A DNA stretch of 64,000 bases from Neckera pumila (lineage: Eukaryota > Streptophyta > Bryopsida > Hypnales > Neckeraceae). Of the stretch, positions 58,913 through 64,000 are shown piece after piece. The notes below the pieces were generated by a model. The model had not been told where the DNA came from. It made no database searches and worked only from the letters and a program-made list of their open reading frames with translations. The stretch covers positions 13,518,501-13,582,500 of the forward strand of contig OZ018412.1 in the NCBI GenBank assembly GCA_963969595.1, given 5' to 3'. The first letter of the stretch is position 1, and the number at the start of each line of letters is the position of its first letter. Position numbers and translations under genes: made by a program.

Positions 58913-59820
58913 AACCCCTAAAGTCCCAAGGTCTTATTTCTATTATAAGCCACTCAGAGTTACCATTTATATTACAAAGTGGAAAGAAAGTTAGTTTGCT
59001 TTTTTTTGCATATCTAACAGTAGTATCTTGCAATAGACTAGTATATAAATGTGTGGAAGAAATTTCAAAGATATTGCAAGATATTTGAATTTAAAGCAAA
59101 AATAAATAGTTTTTTTCCACCTTGTTCAACTAGATTTTTGGCTTGGAATCTTTTCAAGTTAAAATTTTTGCACAACTGATTTTGAATTTCTAATTTTTTA
59201 TATTGAAGAATTGAGTTCAGAATCTAAAAATACAAATTAACAAAAGAATCACTAAATTTTTACGTATTTAAAAATTGTTAAATAGAAGTAGGTTCAAGAT
59301 TGAAGGAAAAATTAAACAGTTAATAGCTCTAAGGTGGATGTGGAATACACTAATCTCAACGGTGAGATTGTTCTAGCAAGAGATCTTAACCTTGTGAATT
59401 TTAATTTTTTTTTAATTTTGAAAATTGAGTTCAAAAATGAATCCTACAACTTCTTTTTTCAACAAGATGCTCTGATTGGCCAAAAAATAAGATTGTCCAT
59501 AACTTTCACAACACAAATCCAAATGGAATGAATAAAAGCTTCCCATATTGATAAAATTACAATCTATAAGAAACAAGTTTTTAGAAATAAAAGATAAAAA
59601 AATATTGTGTGAGAAGGCTTTTGTCTGCCACACCTAAAAAATGGACTTTTTGTACCATAACTTTTGCTCCCTAGCACTAAAAAATTATATTCCCAAGAAG
59701 ATAATGTATTTTCCTATCTTCACAAAAAGTTTCAAAAGTTCTTGATGAATATTGAGACCAAAGGAGCCTGACCAAAATCAATTTTGACCCCCATAGGAAC
59801 AATGGGACTTTCAGGGTGAA
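58911..59820 (+). mobile_element. TTAA-type element, subfamily 2, copy 2
   Basis: TTAA at 58911-58914 is followed by CCCCTAAAGTCCCAAGG. The right end GGGACTTTCAGGG precedes a degenerate TGAA at 59817-59820. The 902-bp body is homologous to 55026-56005. Another left terminus of the same type stands alone at 58322-58345, and a matching right terminus (GGCCTTGGGACTTTAGGGG, then TTAA) is at 61547-61569. Confidence 0.6.
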
Positions 59821-61569
59821 TCCCTCGAGGACCAAGGCCATTTTCCTGCCAAAAAACAACCAAAACTGCCAATTCTCTAGCAAAGAGTAAAAAAAACGAA
59901 AATTGTTTTGTTGACACATCTAAATCATACAATCTTACACCTAACTAGTATAAAAATGTGTGGAAATTTTTTTAGAATTTTTCATTACACAAATTGCAAG
60001 ATATCTCCATTTAAAGGAAAAACATTGTGTTTCACCAAGATTTACATGCCGTTTGTATTTGAGAATTGACCACAAACTTCCCAATAGTTGTAACTAATCC
60101 TAAACAAGCATCCTAACCTAAAATACTAGACAATTCAATGCCTATACCTATTTCTTTTGGACTTGGAAGTTCAAACAATCAAAGAATGTTGAAAATTTAT
60201 AAAAGTGTCCAACGCTCCCACAAATTTGCATGTGGGTGCCTAATACAATAAATAATATGTATACATATTATTATAGACTTTCACCCACCCACGCAAAAGT
60301 TGTGGCAAATTTACTCAACTGTGACTAATGTGACTAATGCCCCCGAGGGATATTAGTCACATTAGTCACAGTTGGGCCAATCTTCCAAAATACATGCCTT
60401 TTGTATTTCAAAATTGTCCACAACGTTCCCAATAGTTGCAGCTAGTCCTAAACAAGCATCCTAATCTAAAAATTAGACAATGCAATGAAGGCTACTTACA
60501 ATTCAAATGAAATGAAAAACAAAAAGGATTGTTATTATGATTTTACAATGATTTTAGGATTTTTATTTGGCAATAACTACTAATTTTCAAAAGATTTTTA
60601 AATATATTAGAATGCTCAAATATTGTTGTTCATGGCCTCCTAACATTTTTTATTTTACTTGTAGGAGATATGCCATCACTCTGGAGTTTTAAGAATTTTT
60701 TTGCAAGCTTTTTGTGCAAGCACTACTGTCTACCCATCCAAGGAGTATACCTCATGCTCCCAATGATACCTATGAGGTCTCCAAGTCCACATGCATGGTA
60801 TGGTGAAATTTATTGGGAAACTACAAAGAAGGCAATTGATTAAAATAGATGAAGGACCTTCTGTGGAGGTGGGGAGCTCCTCCGTTCCCAATCTTGGGAA
60901 TGCAATGGGGAATACAGTAGAGAACATGCTAAGTTTTACAGGGAACATCATGGACCCGTTTTTAGTAGTTGCCCAATGGCATTTTCCATTTTGTTCATAC
61001 CATAGGTCTTTGAAATTGCATAGAATGGAGGTAAAGTATTTTTTTCAATTTTTTTTTCAGGATCTTGTGAATAATGACTGCATCTTTTTATCTACCATTT
61101 GGATTTGTCAAATTTCAAAGAATGGGCTACAAAATCTCATTGCAAACAAAAGTATTGTATTGTCATTTTTCATAACATAGTTGCATTGCAAGATTTTTTT
61201 GGAAGTGTTGTAAATCTCCAAATCTTCTAAAAATTGGTGGACATGTTCCTAACATGATCTAAAATACAGTAGAATTCTAAATTCAAAGTATGTCGTGCAA
61301 AAATTCAACAAATGGCAGTCAAAGTCATCTGAAATTTCAGGGCAGCACACAAAAAAACATTTGCTCAAACTTTGAATGCAATTTTCTCCCAATCCGTGCG
61401 GTCAAACTTGATGAAATTTTTATCACAAGATCTTAGTCAAGTTAATTACAACATTTTATAGTTAGATTTTTGAAAAAAAAAAAATTCCGGATTTTTGGGT
61501 GAACACAGCAAAAATGGCAATTTTCAGTGGTTTCTGGCCAAAAAATGGCCTTGGGACTTTAGGGGTTAA
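59821..61569 (+). mobile_element. Possible third subfamily-2 element, expanded
   Basis: It begins with a degenerate terminus (ccctcgaggaccaaggcc) directly abutting the previous element and repeats its internal words (ctaactagtataaaaatgtgtgg). It ends with a good right terminus and TTAA at 61566-61569. At about 1.75 kb it is longer than its relatives, probably through internal insertions, including the hairpin at 60316-60374. Confidence 0.4.
60316..60374. repeat. Perfect 23-bp inverted repeat with 13-nt loop
   Basis: Positions 60316-60338 are the exact reverse complement of 60352-60374. Each arm contains GTGACTAAT twice in direct repetition. The loop is gcccccgagggat, itself able to pair CCC with GGG. 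Confidence 0.9.
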
Positions 61570-62299
61570 AAAAACTCATGTAATTATCTTCTTAATGCTA
61601 TTATTCTCCTCTAAGAATATCCATTATATATATAATAATATTTTTGGATTCCTTGTTTTAAGGCCTTAAAAAATTTTCTACATTATAGCAAATTATATCC
61701 CTTGAGATTGGACCAAAATGCATTATAAGTGATTATAATCAGGGCCATATAATATCGGAGTTTCGTACCCGGGCCTTAATGGTTTTCAATCACAATAAGG
61801 TAGGAGAACCCATTTTCTTCCACGTCTTAGAAGTTGTTCCTTGCAACAGTACTCCAATTCGCTCATCAAGCAACCTAGCTATAGTGACTAGGTGGTTTCT
61901 TGCCAATTGCCGATTGGTGCATGTGGAAGTGCATAATATTTGGAAATAGGGTCCCTGAAAATGGGCAATGGGTGCTTTTAGTCTTTGCACTTTAAACAAA
62001 GCTTTTTGAAAGTAGTTTTAAATTTATTTATTTATTTATTTTGCATCTCTCACTTTTTCATTTGCCTTCCATTTTGTCCTTTAATTTTTTACACTGGCTT
62101 CATGGTTTGCGGTGTATGGCTTAAATGGACAGTTATGGGTGCTCCCACTTTATTGTAGCTAAACATTCAATTTGCTCACTCACTTCACAAAGTTCACCAC
62201 TTTCAACAAAATACAAATATTTAATAAGGTACACTAGCCTATGACATGCAAAATCACTGGTATGCCCTATTGGCATTGTTGAGTTTTTTATTTTAAAAT

Positions 62300-62965
62300 T
62301 CTACTAGCGGTTGGCACTTGCTATGCTACACATTCATCATTAGAATTTTATTAGAATTTCTACGTATTAGATAAAATGCAAAACAAAAAAATTCAATAAA
62401 TCTTCAAATAAAAATTACTAAAATCTTTGTATAATTTTGTTTATAAATAAGCATATATTGAAATGTATAATAGAAATTCATTGAACAATGAATGAAATAT
62501 ATGCAATGGTGAGTACTATAAAAGATACACATTTATTGTAATGCATTCAAAAGTTGACTCAATTATTACAAACAATGGCAACCCAAAAACTTGGTGAATT
62601 GAAAAGAAAAACTTGTAAATTTCAAAAACTTCATGAACAACTTAAATGTTGTGAAATCCAAAATCGCTTCAATTGAATAAATTTCTCAAATCATTTGGTA
62701 GTAGCAATGGGATTATGAAATCATAAAAGTTGTATTACAGAGGTGATTGCAAACTACTACTCTATTTTTGTAATATAACATTGTGTGAAAATATTATTTT
62801 TATGTATGCATGATTGAAGATATTTTTACAAAATATTAAAATTAATTATTTCAAAGAGTTATTGAAATCATTATCATGCATTCTATTCAAATATATCAAA
62901 ATTTTACTAATATGTGATACAATGAATGCGTAGCATAGCAAACATGAGTCCCTACTATTAATGGT
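62300..62965. mobile_element. About 650-bp terminal-inverted-repeat element
   Basis: The left word TTGCTATGCTACACATTCAT (62318-62337) is mirrored at the right by an inverted TTTGCTATGCTACGCATTCAT (62922-62942), and flanking words extend the similarity (ctactagcgg / ctattaatgg inverted). The body is AT-rich without a transposase. Superfamily undetermined. Confidence 0.5.
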
Positions 62966-63269
62966 AGCATTTGTGATATTACAGAGGGATTTATGATTTT
63001 AGTAGTATGATGTAAAGATAAATGTGAGAAACGGGGAGAGTACTTGAAATTTTTTAATTTTTGACAAGCGTGAATTTGTCATGAAATTTTTGAGGGTGAT
63101 GCCCAATTAATCCAAAAGAGTCTCTACAAGCTATCACAAAACTCACAAGAAGTATATCTATAATGGTCATTGTACTTATCTAAAGTAGTCACAATGTTTT
63201 CTAACATGGCTACAATATGAAGGCCTAGAAAAGTCACTTCCTATGATGAATTTACACTCAAAAAGTAGG

Positions 63270-63400
63270 AGCGCCTATTGTAGTCACTAATCACTCCATC
63301 ACCATCATCCAAGACATTGACTATGGACACTTGTGCAATCCAATGTAGCTCCAAATCTCATGTATTGAACTTCTTTTGTCATGGTTTGATGCAAGACTTT
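63270..63400. repeat. Dispersed repeat also present at 15-110
   Basis: ctattgtagtcactaatcactccatcacca... and gacattgactatgg at 63276-63326 match ctattgaagtcactaattactccataacta... and gcattgattgtgg at 12-64, same orientation. Confidence 0.5.
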
Positions 63401-63459
63401 CATGGGTCATTCCCTAGGTATTTGTGATGGGCCTTTTGTTTGTGATAGGTTGGTTTACC

Positions 63460-63678
63460 TTAATCCTTAAAGGATGTTGCGGCTGTTTTTTGGTTGGTGA
63501 ATGACAGTGAATCCTTCTATATAGGACAAAAATGCAATTATTCATCCTCAAAAAGTTTGTGAAAAGGGAAGGTCTTGTATAGTAGTAATGAGTACTTTGG
63601 GATTTTCTAAAACCAATGATTTACATGGTGCCAAAAGAAATGATTTTTATAGTCACTAGCCCATCTTTTAAGGGTTAA
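63460..63678. mobile_element. 211-bp TTAA-flanked MITE, copy 2
   Basis: TTAA lies at 63460-63463 and 63675-63678. Termini are TCCTTAAAGGATG and, inverted, CCCTTAAAAGATGGG. The interior (atgcaattattcatcctcaaaa) matches 51591-51807. Confidence 0.7.
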
Positions 63679-64000
63679 GTACAATCAAATTTGGTACAAA
63701 CATTCCGGGGAGATCACTCCTTATAATTTAAGGTGTACACCTGAGTTACAATGACAAACAAAATTGAATACTAATTTGAAACGTTTTCATTCAAAAAACC
63801 ATACCATAAGCATCAATGGACAAAGTCCAAAAGTATATATATGAAAGTTGTAGTGTGCAACATACTAAATGTTACCATGGAAGTTTGAAGGAAAAATTTG
63901 TTGTGATTTGAAAGAAAATCAATTTCAAAGTTAGCCATGTCTAATACTCAGTTTTGTTCAATATGATTTGAAATTACCTTATTTTTATCAGTTTTTCTTT

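Noticed and set aside
60791..61180. 129-codon plus-strand frame
   Set aside because: It lies inside repeat DNA, ends in low-complexity F/K-rich sequence and shows no recognisable domain.
1..64000. CRISPR arrays, bacterial operons, rRNA genes or LTR retrotransposon coding regions
   Set aside because: No spacer-repeat arrays, rRNA signatures, or gag/pol-like frames were found; introns show that the window is eukaryotic.

Overview
This window reads as nuclear DNA of a land plant, most likely a seed-free one (moss or liverwort). The genes have many short introns and plant-type protein families: a two-LIM actin-binding protein, an organellar ClpX, an organellar alanyl-tRNA synthetase, and an AP2/ERF factor. 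Telo-box motifs (AAACCCTAA / TTTAGGGTTT) sit just upstream of several start codons, and the gene islands lie in very AT-rich, repeat-dominated DNA. The species cannot be fixed from sequence alone.

Genes, with exon chains joined by hand where frames and splice phases agree: COG4 (588-3682, +, 3 exons, 743 aa); a LIM-domain protein (4365-6900, -, at least 4 exons, linker exon not found); CLPX (8043-13490, +, 15 exons, 661 aa, first intron of GC-AG type); a small charged DUF3245-like protein (24461-25293, +, 3 exons, 156 aa); a DCAF8-type WD40 protein (26922-30653, +, 6 exons, 504 aa); an organellar alanyl-tRNA synthetase (34901-42411, +, 13 exons, 1005 aa); and an AP2/ERF factor with an unfamiliar N-terminal half (52331-54380, +, 2 exons, 479 aa). 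Two GC-richer islands (about 17.7-18.7 kb and 34.0-34.4 kb) look gene-like but could not be assigned.

The gene products act in separate housekeeping processes: Golgi tethering, actin bundling, mitochondrial proteolysis, CUL4-DDB1 ubiquitylation, organellar translation and transcription control. There is no operon-like logic. LIM and CLPX are divergent across a 1.1 kb spacer. COG4 and LIM are convergent.

The long gaps (13.5-24.4, 30.7-34.9, 42.4-52.3 and 54.4-64 kb) are filled with non-autonomous DNA-transposon-like elements and other repeats; no transposase or reverse transcriptase gene was recognised. The main discovery is a set of TTAA-flanked inverted-repeat elements. Their termini read CCCCTAAA..., CCCTTAAA... 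or GGTAACAGG/GGTAGGAGG. For one of them the window holds both the filled site (46215-47616) and a related unfilled site (51516-51519, inverted), which shows a TTAA target duplication as made by piggyBac, Kolobok or Sola3-type transposases. That element also carries a 750-bp insertion with an 8-bp target duplication (hAT-like), and a third copy at 16.4-17.0 kb preserves the empty site. Large fold-back repeats, a perfect 23-bp hairpin, tandem duplications in promoter regions and a palindromic DRE cluster ahead of the AP2/ERF gene are also reported.
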